This document shows, piece after piece, positions 33,668-42,390 of a DNA stretch of 64,000 bases. Position numbers and translations under genes: made by a program. The number at the start of each line of letters is the position of its first letter. Position 1 is the first letter of the stretch. The stretch comes from CAXBES01 sp965367015 (GTDB lineage Bacteria; Bacteroidota; Bacteroidia; Flavobacteriales; Flavobacteriaceae), in assembly GCA_965367015.1 (NCBI GenBank), contig CBDUGY010000002.1, positions 30,713 through 94,712 on the forward strand, written 5' to 3'. The notes under the pieces are model-generated. The model searched no databases. It had not been told where the DNA came from and saw only the letters and a list, made by a program, of their open reading frames with translations.

Positions 33668-35191
33668 ATGAAATTCTCAAAAATACGAGACGATATATAT
33701 AACTCAAAAATACAAGTTGTTCAAATCAATGAAGAAGGTATTATAGAAGAGAGTGAAAATACCATCTTTAAACTTAAACAGAATACTGATATCACACACC
33801 TGCATCCCTTTCTAGAAGGGATTCAGCCACTCTTTAATAGCCATGAAGAGTCTAGAAGTGTTCAATTCCCATGTGTTAATCTAGAGATAAACGATAAACA
33901 CATTGTTGCCGATATTCACTTAATTAAAGATGGAAGTAATATCTTTTTAGTTTTTTTTGATTTTACTGATCACTACAAAGATTCACATCCCTTAATTCAG
34001 GAAAAAAACGAAGCGTCCATTGCTAAGAATAAGCTTACGTTCGAACGAAATATTCTCATCGCGAAAGAAGAAATAAAAAATAATTTCATTGCCCACTTAA
34101 ATCATGAGATAAGAAACCCATTAAATAGTCTTCTAGGGTTTATGGAAATCTTGCGAAATACGAAGCTGGATTACGAGCAAAAGGAAACTCTTAATATAAT
34201 GAACAAAACCGGAACACATTTAAAGGTTTTGTTAGACGACCTCTTAGATATCTCAAGAATTGAAAAAGGAGAGACTGAAGTTCGAAATAGACCTTTCAGT
34301 TTAAGTCAGATATTGAATAACTTACAAAAACATTTTCAACTTAAATATAATAAGACTAGAATCGATCTGACTATTGACTCGGAAAAGGAAGTTCCCATAA
34401 GGCTAATGGGAGATCCCACGAGATTAAATCAGATAATTTACAACCTTATCGAGAATGCTTATAAAAACACTAGTGAGGGTACTATAAATATTAAAGTATC
34501 TTCCGAAAAAATAGATGAGGAAAAAGTTAATATTAATTTTACAATATCAGATACTGGACGCGGTATACCCGAGAAAGATTTACCAAAAATATTCGATTCG
34601 TATTACCAGCTGGAATTTGACGAAACTATACCCCTTGGAGAAGGGCTCGGACTTAAAATTGTTAAAGAACTCACGCATTTGTTGAAAGGTAAAATAGGTG
34701 TAGAGAGTAAAGAAAATGTTGGTACTACATATAGCGTTAGTTTACCCTTTGCTCTTCGTGAAAAAAAAGAACGAAAACATAAGTCGGTACCAAAAGGCAC
34801 AGGAATAATATTGAGCAAAAGAATATTGATTGCAGAAAACGATGAAATTAATCAAATGCTCTTAATGAAAACCTTTCTCGATAACGATCAGGGCTATTAT
34901 ATTGAAATTGCCAGAGATGGGCAACACGCACTGGATTTTCTTGAAAAAAGAAAATACGATCTTTTTCTGTTGAAAATGAAACTTCCCGATATTGATGGCT
35001 TAAAAATGATTTCTCTTATAAGGAGTAATCCCAATCCAAAAATAAACTCAATCCCTATTCTTGTGGTTACAGGTAGCACCATGAAAAGTGAAGAGAAAGC
35101 AATTTTGAGCGGAGGAGCATCCGCTTTTTTAGCTAAGCCGTATACCCAAAATGAACTGTTCAAAAATATTGATCAGCTCTTAAAGAATTAG
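33668..35191 (+). CDS. Hybrid histidine kinase with PAS-like domain and degenerate receiver
   Basis: The protein has 507 residues and no membrane helix, so it senses a cytosolic signal. The N-terminal PAS-like domain (about 1-105) is shared with the short protein upstream. The dimerisation domain has NHEIRNP with phospho-acceptor His146. The ATPase domain shows the N-box (Asn259/Asn263), ISDTGRGI (G1, about 293-300) and GEGLGL (G2, 324-329), so the kinase looks active. The C-terminal receiver (about 384-507) has Lys436 where the phospho-accepting Asp is expected (codon AAA at 34973-34975), while Lys490 of the KPY motif is kept. The receiver probably cannot be phosphorylated. No other response regulator is in the operon. 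Confidence 0.88.
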   Translation: MKFSKIRDDIYNSKIQVVQINEEGIIEESENTIFKLKQNTDITHLHPFLEGIQPLFNSHEESRSVQFPCVNLEINDKHIVADIHLIKDGSNIFLVFFDFTDHYKDSHPLIQEKNEASIAKNKLTFERNILIAKEEIKNNFIAHLNHEIRNPLNSLLGFMEILRNTKLDYEQKETLNIMNKTGTHLKVLLDDLLDISRIEKGETEVRNRPFSLSQILNNLQKHFQLKYNKTRIDLTIDSEKEVPIRLMGDPTRLNQIIYNLIENAYKNTSEGTINIKVSSEKIDEEKVNINFTISDTGRGIPEKDLPKIFDSYYQLEFDETIPLGEGLGLKIVKELTHLLKGKIGVESKENVGTTYSVSLPFALREKKERKHKSVPKGTGIILSKRILIAENDEINQMLLMKTFLDNDQGYYIEIARDGQHALDFLEKRKYDLFLLKMKLPDIDGLKMISLIRSNPNPKINSIPILVVTGSTMKSEEKAILSGGASAFLAKPYTQNELFKNIDQLLKN

Positions 35192-35192
35192 C

Positions 35193-35618
35193 CTATTTTC
35201 TATTCAAGAGATAGCGATAATCTTCGAGGTCTAAACCCCCGTCATAAATATCTATAGATCTTTTTATGAGTTTTTGCGCTAATTCTGTAGAATATCCAAG
35301 TCCGATTGCATACTTTTCAATCAGAAATCGTTCATCATCATCGATATGATGATCAGCAAAAATCATTTCGAACAGATCGTGCATTCTCTCTAAACGTTTT
35401 TCCGCGGAATTTGGAGGATTCATTGGATACTTCGTTGGATTTTTCAAAACATCAGCATATTCATCCTCATCGATATCTAACTTTCGAGCAAATCTCTTTA
35501 AAAGTTCCTCTTCTTTCGAATTCAACGCTCCGTCTACCGAAGCCATATTTGCAATTGAAGCGAAATGACCAAGGTTTCTTTTATGTTCTCCGCTTTCAAA
35601 TAAATCTGTAAATGACAT
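35193..35618 (-). CDS. TerB family protein
   Basis: The protein has 141 residues, is all-helical and belongs to the TerB (tellurite-resistance-like) family. The two acidic motifs are visible as ASVDGALNSKEEELLKRFAR near residue 27 and ADHHIDDDERFLIEKYA near residue 92, the paired D-rich sites that bind metal in TerB domains. Other ter genes are absent, so a tellurite function is unlikely; isolated TerB proteins are common in flavobacteria. It converges with the hybrid kinase gene with 1 base between stops, which could cause antisense overlap of the transcripts. Confidence 0.85.
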   Translation of the reverse strand: MSFTDLFESGEHKRNLGHFASIANMASVDGALNSKEEELLKRFARKLDIDEDEYADVLKNPTKYPMNPPNSAEKRLERMHDLFEMIFADHHIDDDERFLIEKYAIGLGYSTELAQKLIKRSIDIYDGGLDLEDYRYLLNRK

Positions 35619-35635
35619 AGTATAATTTTAAAGCA

Positions 35636-35643
35636 CAAATATA
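35636..35643 (-). promoter_or_regulatory. -7 promoter element for the TerB gene (minus strand TATATTTG)
   Basis: Read on the minus strand this is TATATTTG, an exact TAnnTTTG match, 17 bases before the TerB start codon. Confidence 0.55.
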
Positions 35644-35772
35644 AAACAATTCCTAACGTTGGGAAGCAAACTAAATAAAGATTACGCCAATTTAAAAAGA
35701 CCGCTAAACTTTTCTTAATTCCATGGAAAGCCTACAAACCTTTTAGTATTTTTAAGGTGCTATGAAAAGAGA

Positions 35773-36795
35773 ATGAAGCAACCACTACTAGTATTTAACG
35801 AAAAAGGAATATACTGCAAACAGGCAAATGTGTACATTGATGCCTGGAGTCCGGTAGATAACTGTATTGTCACACATGGCCATGCAGATCACAGCAGGTG
35901 GGGCCACAAAAATTATATCACCCACAGAAATAACGTCCCCATCATAAAACATAGATTAGGAGATATTATAGTCACCGGAGTGGAATGGAATGAAACCTTT
36001 ACAATTAATGGTGTAAAATTCTCTCTTCATCCTGCGGGTCATATTGTCGCATCCTCACAGGTTAGAGTTGAGTACAAAGGAGAGGTTTGGGTCTTTACCG
36101 GAGATTTCAAAACTGAAAATGACGGCCTGGCCGAGCCTTTTCAACCTATAAAATGTCATACTTTTATTACCGAATGCACTTTCGGACTTCCCGCTTTTAA
36201 ATGGGTACCTCAAGCTGAAGTATTTAACGACATTAATAATTGGTGGGCTACCAACCAAAATGAAGGAAAAACATCTATTCTATTTGGTTACAGCCTAGGA
36301 AAAGCGCAGCGATTATTAAAACATTTAGATCCTTCGATCGGTAAAATTTATACGCATGGAGCTGTAGAAAATATGACTGCTGTTTTACGTGAAAACTATA
36401 TATTTCCAAAAACTGAACGCATTACAAGAAATACAACCAAAGAAGAAATTAGAGGGAATATTGTTATCGCCCCGCCAAGCGCACATGGTGGAACATGGAT
36501 TCGAAAAATGGTTCCTTATGTCACTGCATCCGCTAGTGGTTGGATGACATTTAGAGGAGCACGACGGCGACGCGCTATAGATCGCGGATTCGTACTCAGC
36601 GATCATGCCGATTGGGACGGTCTGCTGCATGCCATAGATGAAACAGGGTGTGAAAAAGTAATAGCCACTCATGGTTATACAGATATTTTCGCTCGCTATC
36701 TTCGGGAAGAAATTGGACTTGATGCCCGCACTGAAAAAACACAATACGAAGAAGAAGGTGCCGAAATTACAGCAAAAACAGAGAACGATGTCTGA
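35773..36795 (+). CDS. Ligase-associated DNA exonuclease (MBL/beta-CASP fold)
   Basis: The protein has 340 residues with a metallo-beta-lactamase core. THGHADHSRWG carries the HxHxDH metal motif, HPAGHIVASSQV and FTGDFK the next ligands, and VLSDHADWDGL the C-terminal histidines of beta-CASP type. It is the exonuclease that accompanies the ATP-dependent ligase, the Lhr-like helicase and the PdeM nuclease in many bacteria, a set linked to DNA damage response. It starts this four-gene island. A tiny reading frame (ATG at 35762) ends over the start codon but is probably meaningless. The C-terminal ~20 residues are acidic. Confidence 0.93.
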   Translation: MKQPLLVFNEKGIYCKQANVYIDAWSPVDNCIVTHGHADHSRWGHKNYITHRNNVPIIKHRLGDIIVTGVEWNETFTINGVKFSLHPAGHIVASSQVRVEYKGEVWVFTGDFKTENDGLAEPFQPIKCHTFITECTFGLPAFKWVPQAEVFNDINNWWATNQNEGKTSILFGYSLGKAQRLLKHLDPSIGKIYTHGAVENMTAVLRENYIFPKTERITRNTTKEEIRGNIVIAPPSAHGGTWIRKMVPYVTASASGWMTFRGARRRRAIDRGFVLSDHADWDGLLHAIDETGCEKVIATHGYTDIFARYLREEIGLDARTEKTQYEEEGAEITAKTENDV

Positions 36796-36867
36796 AATTC
36801 CGAATAATGGAAATACCATATTAATCTCTATTCCTATGTTACTAGGTGTAGTAAAGTGTGTGAGATT

Positions 36868-38460
36868 ATGAAAGCATTTGCGCAACTCATTAAAACTCTT
36901 GACAGCACCAATAAAACTACTTTAAAGGTAGATGCATTGTCCAATTATTTTTTACATGCTTCGGAAGAAGACAAATTATGGACTATCGCGATTCTTTCAC
37001 ATCGCCGGCCGAAGCGCCCCGTTAACACTACCTTACTCAGGCAATGGGCAACAGAGATTAGCGGAATACCTTTGTGGCTTTTCGAAGAGAGCTATCATAT
37101 TGTTGGTGATCTTGCCGAAACGATCGCGTTGATCTTGCCGACCTCTGAAGAACACACCGAAAAGTCCCTGTCAACATATATAGGCGAAATAATTCAGCTG
37201 AAAAAACTTTCAGAAGAAGAAAAGAAAAGCTACTTGCAGGAAAATTGGTTAAGGCTTAATTACTTCGAACGATTTGTATTTAATAAGATCCTCACAGGAA
37301 GTTTCCGCATAGGGGTGAGTCAGAAATTAATGACACGCGCACTTTCTAAGGCAACAGAAATTGATGAAGATATTCTCGCGTATAAACTTATGGGCGATTG
37401 GACGCCCGAAAATACCACCTTTCAGAAATTAATTCTCGAAGAAAACGCGGAAGATTATCTCTCAAAACCTTATCCCTTTTACCTTGCATATGCGGTGGAA
37501 AATAATTTTCAGGAAGATCTTGGCGATATATCACAATGGAGTTTTGAACATAAATGGGATGGTATTCGATCGCAGGTAATTATTAGAAATGATGAAGTCT
37601 TTGTTTGGTCTCGTGGAGAAGAATTGGTTACAGATAAATATCCCGAGTTTCAACAATTTCTAAATGAAATTCCTAACGGAACAGTCTTAGACGGTGAAAT
37701 TCTTCCCTTCGGAAAAGGGCACATTGGCAATTTCAACGAGCTCCAAACACGAATAGGGCGAAAAAATCTTTCGAAAGCATTGCTCGAAAAAACACCAGTT
37801 ATTTTAACTGCTTACGACCTGCTCGAGTGGAAGGGAGAAGATATTCGCCAAAAACCATTTTCTGAAAGACGGGAGATACTGGATAATCTCATTAGCACAT
37901 GCGATTGCGATAAACTAGGCTTATACCTAAGCAATACCATGAATTTTGACACCTGGGAAGCCGCTGCCAAAGAACGAGAGTTGTCTCGCGAAAAACGAAG
38001 CGAAGGTTTAATGTTAAAGCGGAAAGATTCACCATATCTGGTAGGAAGAAAAAAGGGCGATTGGTGGAAGTGGAAAATTGATCCTTTCACAATCGATGCT
38101 GTATTAACATATGCGATGAGAGGTCATGGAAGGCGCGCAAATTTGTATACCGATTATACCTTCGGCCTCTGGAACAAGGGCGAACTCGTAACTTTCGCAA
38201 AGGCCTATTCGGGATTAACTGATGCCGAATTTAGACAAATTGATGCCTGGATCAAAAAAAACACTTTAGAACGTTTTGGTCCTGTTCGGAGCGTAACACC
38301 ACATCACGTTTTTGAAATCGCTTTTGAAGGAATCGCCGAAAGTTCACGCCATAAAAGTGGTATTGCCACTCGTTTTCCAAGAATACTACGATGGCGAAAA
38401 GACAAGCCTATTGAAGAAGCGAATACACTGGATGATTTAAAGGCATTAATTCCGAGATAA
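36868..38460 (+). CDS. ATP-dependent DNA ligase, ligase-associated repair set
   Basis: This ligase seals nicks using ATP. The catalytic lysine is Lys229 in EHKWDGIR (motif I, KxDG). Motif III is near TVLDGEILPF, motif IV near RSEGLMLKR, and motif V in GDWWKWK. The N-terminal domain of about 200 residues binds DNA. The length is 530 residues from the ATG at 36868; a GTG four codons earlier is less likely. There is no polymerase or nuclease domain as in LigD, so it is the stand-alone type. It follows the exonuclease by about 70 bases and precedes the helicase by 31. Confidence 0.93.
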   Translation: MKAFAQLIKTLDSTNKTTLKVDALSNYFLHASEEDKLWTIAILSHRRPKRPVNTTLLRQWATEISGIPLWLFEESYHIVGDLAETIALILPTSEEHTEKSLSTYIGEIIQLKKLSEEEKKSYLQENWLRLNYFERFVFNKILTGSFRIGVSQKLMTRALSKATEIDEDILAYKLMGDWTPENTTFQKLILEENAEDYLSKPYPFYLAYAVENNFQEDLGDISQWSFEHKWDGIRSQVIIRNDEVFVWSRGEELVTDKYPEFQQFLNEIPNGTVLDGEILPFGKGHIGNFNELQTRIGRKNLSKALLEKTPVILTAYDLLEWKGEDIRQKPFSERREILDNLISTCDCDKLGLYLSNTMNFDTWEAAAKERELSREKRSEGLMLKRKDSPYLVGRKKGDWWKWKIDPFTIDAVLTYAMRGHGRRANLYTDYTFGLWNKGELVTFAKAYSGLTDAEFRQIDAWIKKNTLERFGPVRSVTPHHVFEIAFEGIAESSRHKSGIATRFPRILRWRKDKPIEEANTLDDLKALIPR

Positions 38461-38491
38461 ATTAATCTCTTCCCGACTTAAAACAAAATAG

Positions 38492-40951
38492 TTGAATAGA
38501 ACAGAACTCATTTCAATCGCCGAAACCTGGTTTGAACAACAAGGGTGGAAACCCTTTCCCTTTCAGAAAAAAACCTGGAAAGCATTTTTAAGTGGAAAAC
38601 ACGGGTTACTAAATGCTCCAACAGGAAGTGGAAAAACATATTCTCTTTGGTTTCCAATTGTACTTGAATATATCAGCAACAATCCTGATTATAAAACTAA
38701 AAAGTCTAAAGGGATAAAGGCTATTTGGATAACACCCCTGAGAGCCCTCTCTGTAGAGATTTTGCAGGCCGCACAGCGAGTTGCAGACGATCTCGAAACG
38801 GGATTAACAGTGGGTATTAGAACCGGAGATACTTCCCAAAGCGAGCGCGCTAAACAAAAGCGAAATATGCCTGATTTGCTTATCACTACGCCCGAAAGTT
38901 TAATGCTGCTGCTGGCCTCAAAAAACTACGATAAAATGTTCAAACCCTTAACGGCAATTGTAGTAGACGAGTGGCATGAATTATTGGGAAGTAAGCGCGG
39001 AGTGCAAATGGAACTCGCTCTTTCTAGGTTTAAAACTATTAGCCCGGAACTCCGAATTTGGGGTATTTCAGCTACTATTGGTAATCTGGAGCAAGCGCAG
39101 GATGTATTACTGGGGATTGATGAAAGTTTTCGCAATGATTCTGTTTTAATTAAAGCAAAGCAAAAAAAGAAAATCAAGGTTATGTCCATCATTCCGAAGA
39201 AAATGGAAAATTTTCCATGGCGGGGACATCTCGGACTTCATTTGTTGGATGATATCATTCCAATTATTAGAAAAAGTAAAACGACGATTATCTTTACCAA
39301 TACTCGAAGTCAGAGTGAAATCTGGTTTCAGAAAATTCTCGAAAAATACCCGGAGTTCGCAGGAGAAATCGCAATGCATCATGGAAGCATCGACAAAGAA
39401 ACCCGACTCTGGGTAGAACAAGCTATTCGCAATGAGTCGTTAAAAGCAGTTGTCGCGACCTCAAGCCTCGATTTGGGGGTTGACTTTGCACCCGTTGAAA
39501 CTATAATTCAAATTGGTGGTCCTAAAGGAATTGCTAAATTTTTACAACGTGCCGGCCGCAGTAATCATCGCCCGGGAGAGGCAAGTGTAATTCATTTTTT
39601 GCCCACTCATGCTCTCGAATTGATTGAAGCTTCAGCCTTAAAGCATGCTGTAAAAGAGGAAGTGGTTGAAGATCGCATTCCCTATCTTATGAGTTTCGAT
39701 GTCCTCATTCAATATTTAGTGACACTTGCGGTAAGCAACGGATTCTTTCCGAAAGAGATTTATCCTGAAATTAAAAAAACCTTTTGCTTTCAAGGAATTA
39801 CTGAAGACGAATGGAAATGGTGTCTGAATTTTATTACTATTGGAAGTCAAAGTTTGAAAGCATATGATGAATACCGAAAAGTAATCGTGACGCCCGAAGG
39901 TCTTTTTAAAGTTGAAAGTCGGCAGATTGCGATGATGCATCGACTCTCCATAGGAACTATCGTAAGCGATGCCATGCTAATGGTGAAATATGTTTCGGGC
40001 GGATTCATTGGAACGATCGAAGAATACTTTGTAGGTAAAATGAAACCCGGAGACACATTTGTATTCGCAGGACGAACCCTGGAATTGGTACGCCTTCGTA
40101 ATATGGTGGCACAGGTACGGCGTTCAAATAAACGTACAAGTAGAATTGTAAGTTTTATGGGCGGACGAATGGCTCTATCCTCACAAATGAGTGAAATTTT
40201 AAGGCAAGAATTGCAAAGTGAAGCCGATCATAAACGAAATACTCCCGAATTACGTGCACTCAGCACTCTGTTCGATAGGCAGGAGTTAGAATCAATAGTT
40301 CCCGGTGAAAATCAATTTCTTGTCGAGAGTTTTAAGACACGTGAAGGCTATCATACTATTTTCTATCCTTTCGAAGGGAGATTTGTTCATATGGCGATGA
40401 GTGGGCTTCTAGCATATCGGATAAGTTTACTCTCCCCTATTTCTTTTTCTTTGGCCTACAATGACTACGGTTTCGAGCTGCTTAGCGATCAGCCTTTGGA
40501 TGTTCAAAATGTGATCGATAATAATTTATTCTCAACAGAATTTCTCTTCGACGATCTTCAAAAAAGCTTAAATTCAACTGAGTTAGCCAGAAGAAAGTTT
40601 CGCGATATTGCAGTAATTAGCGGTCTCGTATTTCAGGGGTATCCGAATAAAATGATAAAGACAAAACATTTACAGAGTAACTCGCAATTATTATTTGAAG
40701 TATTCAGGGATTATGAACCCGATAATTTGTTGTACCTGCAGGCGTTCAGGGAAACTTTTGAGCATGAATTGGAGGAAGGAAGATTGCGAATAGCGCTAGA
40801 GCGTATAGATTCGCAAGAGATTATTTGGAAGCAATGTAAAAAACCAACGCCCTTTAGCTTTCCCATTATTACAGATAGATTGAGAGAAAAACTGTCTTCG
40901 GAAAAATTGGCAGATCGAATAAAAAAAATGAAATTACTGTTAGAAAAATGA
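38492..40951 (+). CDS. Lhr-like DEXH-box helicase, ligase-associated
   Basis: The protein has 819 residues. The helicase core shows Walker A APTGSGKT near residues 51-58, DEWHEL (DEVH-like motif II), SAT in GISATIG, and in RecA domain 2 IIFTNTRS, ATSSLDLGVDFA and QRAGRSNHR. The C-terminal ~400 residues form the winged-helix and Lhr-specific domains. This is the ligase-associated version, related to the core of Mycobacterium Lhr, which moves 3'-5' on single-stranded DNA. The start is TTG at 38492; the protein begins NRTELISIAETWF, as in other members. The stop overlaps the PdeM start. Confidence 0.93.
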   Translation: MNRTELISIAETWFEQQGWKPFPFQKKTWKAFLSGKHGLLNAPTGSGKTYSLWFPIVLEYISNNPDYKTKKSKGIKAIWITPLRALSVEILQAAQRVADDLETGLTVGIRTGDTSQSERAKQKRNMPDLLITTPESLMLLLASKNYDKMFKPLTAIVVDEWHELLGSKRGVQMELALSRFKTISPELRIWGISATIGNLEQAQDVLLGIDESFRNDSVLIKAKQKKKIKVMSIIPKKMENFPWRGHLGLHLLDDIIPIIRKSKTTIIFTNTRSQSEIWFQKILEKYPEFAGEIAMHHGSIDKETRLWVEQAIRNESLKAVVATSSLDLGVDFAPVETIIQIGGPKGIAKFLQRAGRSNHRPGEASVIHFLPTHALELIEASALKHAVKEEVVEDRIPYLMSFDVLIQYLVTLAVSNGFFPKEIYPEIKKTFCFQGITEDEWKWCLNFITIGSQSLKAYDEYRKVIVTPEGLFKVESRQIAMMHRLSIGTIVSDAMLMVKYVSGGFIGTIEEYFVGKMKPGDTFVFAGRTLELVRLRNMVAQVRRSNKRTSRIVSFMGGRMALSSQMSEILRQELQSEADHKRNTPELRALSTLFDRQELESIVPGENQFLVESFKTREGYHTIFYPFEGRFVHMAMSGLLAYRISLLSPISFSLAYNDYGFELLSDQPLDVQNVIDNNLFSTEFLFDDLQKSLNSTELARRKFRDIAVISGLVFQGYPNKMIKTKHLQSNSQLLFEVFRDYEPDNLLYLQAFRETFEHELEEGRLRIALERIDSQEIIWKQCKKPTPFSFPIITDRLREKLSSEKLADRIKKMKLLLEK

Positions 40952-41586
40952 CCCAGACGATTGAAATTAGAAAACAACAATTTTTGCTGCATGATAGCGG
41001 TGCGATGTATTGGCTTCAGAAAAAAATGCTGTTAATTGCTGATGTGCATTTTGGAAAAGTGACTCATTTCAGAAAATATGGTGCTGCAATTCCGAAACAA
41101 GCTTCCGAAGAAAATTTTAGAAAACTTCAAAAGCTAGTTGAAGAGATTAAACCCGATACTATTTGCTTTCTCGGAGATCTTTTTCATAGTACAATTAACA
41201 GCGAATGGGAACCTTTCAGGAATTGGGTTGAAAACACAAAAGCCTCAATTATTTTAGTTTCCGGAAATCACGATATAATTCCAACGTATTTATTTGAAGA
41301 GTTAAAAATTGAAGTCTTAGATACTATTAAAATCGATACTTTTATGTTAACCCATCACCCAACTGAAGATGCTACGCTATTTAATATTTGCGGGCATATT
41401 CATCCGGGAATTCGAATGAAAGGTGTTGGAAGACAAATCATGAAACTCTCTTGTTTTTATAAAACTGAGACACAACTTATTCTCCCGGCTTTTGGTAACT
41501 TTACGGGTAAGCATATTTTAAGTCCTAAGGAAACCGACGACATTTTTGTCATCGTTGATGGGGAAGTAATTTGTGTATCAAACTAA
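40948..41586 (+). CDS. pdeM: Ligase-associated endonuclease PdeM (metallophosphoesterase)
   Basis: The protein has 212 residues and the calcineurin-like metal site in full: ADVHFGK, LGDLFHS, SGNHD, THHP and GHIHPG. PdeM is the fourth member of the ligase-exonuclease-helicase set and has been described as a nuclease or phosphodiesterase. The ATG overlaps the helicase stop (ATGA), so the two are translated together. A TspO-like gene follows after 6 bases and may be co-transcribed, though it has no known repair role. Confidence 0.92.
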   Translation: MTQTIEIRKQQFLLHDSGAMYWLQKKMLLIADVHFGKVTHFRKYGAAIPKQASEENFRKLQKLVEEIKPDTICFLGDLFHSTINSEWEPFRNWVENTKASIILVSGNHDIIPTYLFEELKIEVLDTIKIDTFMLTHHPTEDATLFNICGHIHPGIRMKGVGRQIMKLSCFYKTETQLILPAFGNFTGKHILSPKETDDIFVIVDGEVICVSN

Positions 41587-41592
41587 AAAATT

Positions 41593-42390
41593 ATGAAAAA
41601 AACCCTGCAAATAGCTAATATCATCGCCTTTGTGTTAATGGTATTTGTAAATTATCTTTCCAACACCGGAGCCATCAACAATACCACTATTGGAAATGTT
41701 TCTGATAGTTTAAACACGCTCTTTACCCCTGCCGGCTATGCTTTTTCAATATGGGGAATTATTTATTTATTCCTTCTGGGCTTTATAATATATCAGAGCA
41801 GAAGTCTATTCAAAAAAGTGCGGGATGACGAATTTATCCTTAAAATAGGTTGGTATTTCGTGCTTTCTTGTGTTGCAAATGTATTATGGATAACTTTTTG
41901 GCTCTACGGATATGTGAATTTCTCGGTGCTCTGTATTTTCGTATTACTGTATTCCCTACTGAAAATTATCTTGAACAATAAAATGGAATTATGGGATGCG
42001 CCAATTTCGATAATCGTGTTTTTATGGTGGCCTTTTGTAATCTATAGTGGATGGATAACGGTGGCCAGTATCGTAAATGTTTCAGCGTATTTAATGGATA
42101 TGGGATGGGATGGTTTTGGTATTTCTGAAACCACTTGGGCAATTATTATGATCATCATTGCCGGTATTATAAATCTTCTTGTTATCTGGAAACGAAATAT
42201 GCGTGAATTCGGATTAGTAGGAATTTGGGCGCTGGCCGCTATCGCTGTCGCTAATTGGGAAATAAATCAGACTGTTGCTTACGCCGCAATTTTTACGGCA
42301 GCTATACTTTTTGGAAATGTAAGTATTCATGGATTTAAAAACAGAGAAACCAGTCCATTTATCAAACTCAATCAATACCTTAATCGATAA
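41593..42390 (+). CDS. TspO/MBR-like tryptophan-rich membrane protein
   Basis: This membrane protein of 265 residues has seven to eight predicted helices and many tryptophans and tyrosines, for example FTPAGYAFSIWGIIYLFLLG and NVLWITFWLYGYVNFSVL. The motif FxPAGYxFSIWGxIY is like that of TspO/MBR relatives and of the larger 'tryptophan-rich sensory protein' group. Classical TspO has five helices and binds tetrapyrroles. This protein is longer, so the assignment is to the related group and a ligand cannot be inferred. It overlaps the aminotransferase start by one base (TAATG). Confidence 0.7.
   Translation: MKKTLQIANIIAFVLMVFVNYLSNTGAINNTTIGNVSDSLNTLFTPAGYAFSIWGIIYLFLLGFIIYQSRSLFKKVRDDEFILKIGWYFVLSCVANVLWITFWLYGYVNFSVLCIFVLLYSLLKIILNNKMELWDAPISIIVFLWWPFVIYSGWITVASIVNVSAYLMDMGWDGFGISETTWAIIMIIIAGIINLLVIWKRNMREFGLVGIWALAAIAVANWEINQTVAYAAIFTAAILFGNVSIHGFKNRETSPFIKLNQYLNR

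Noticed and set aside
35193..35618. Tellurite resistance function
   Set aside because: Only an isolated TerB domain is present; no terC, terD or terZ genes are in the window.
35762..35776. Five-codon micro-ORF (ATG to TGA) overlapping the exonuclease start
   Set aside because: It could act as a coupling leader, but frames this short are expected by chance in AT-rich DNA and nothing else supports it.
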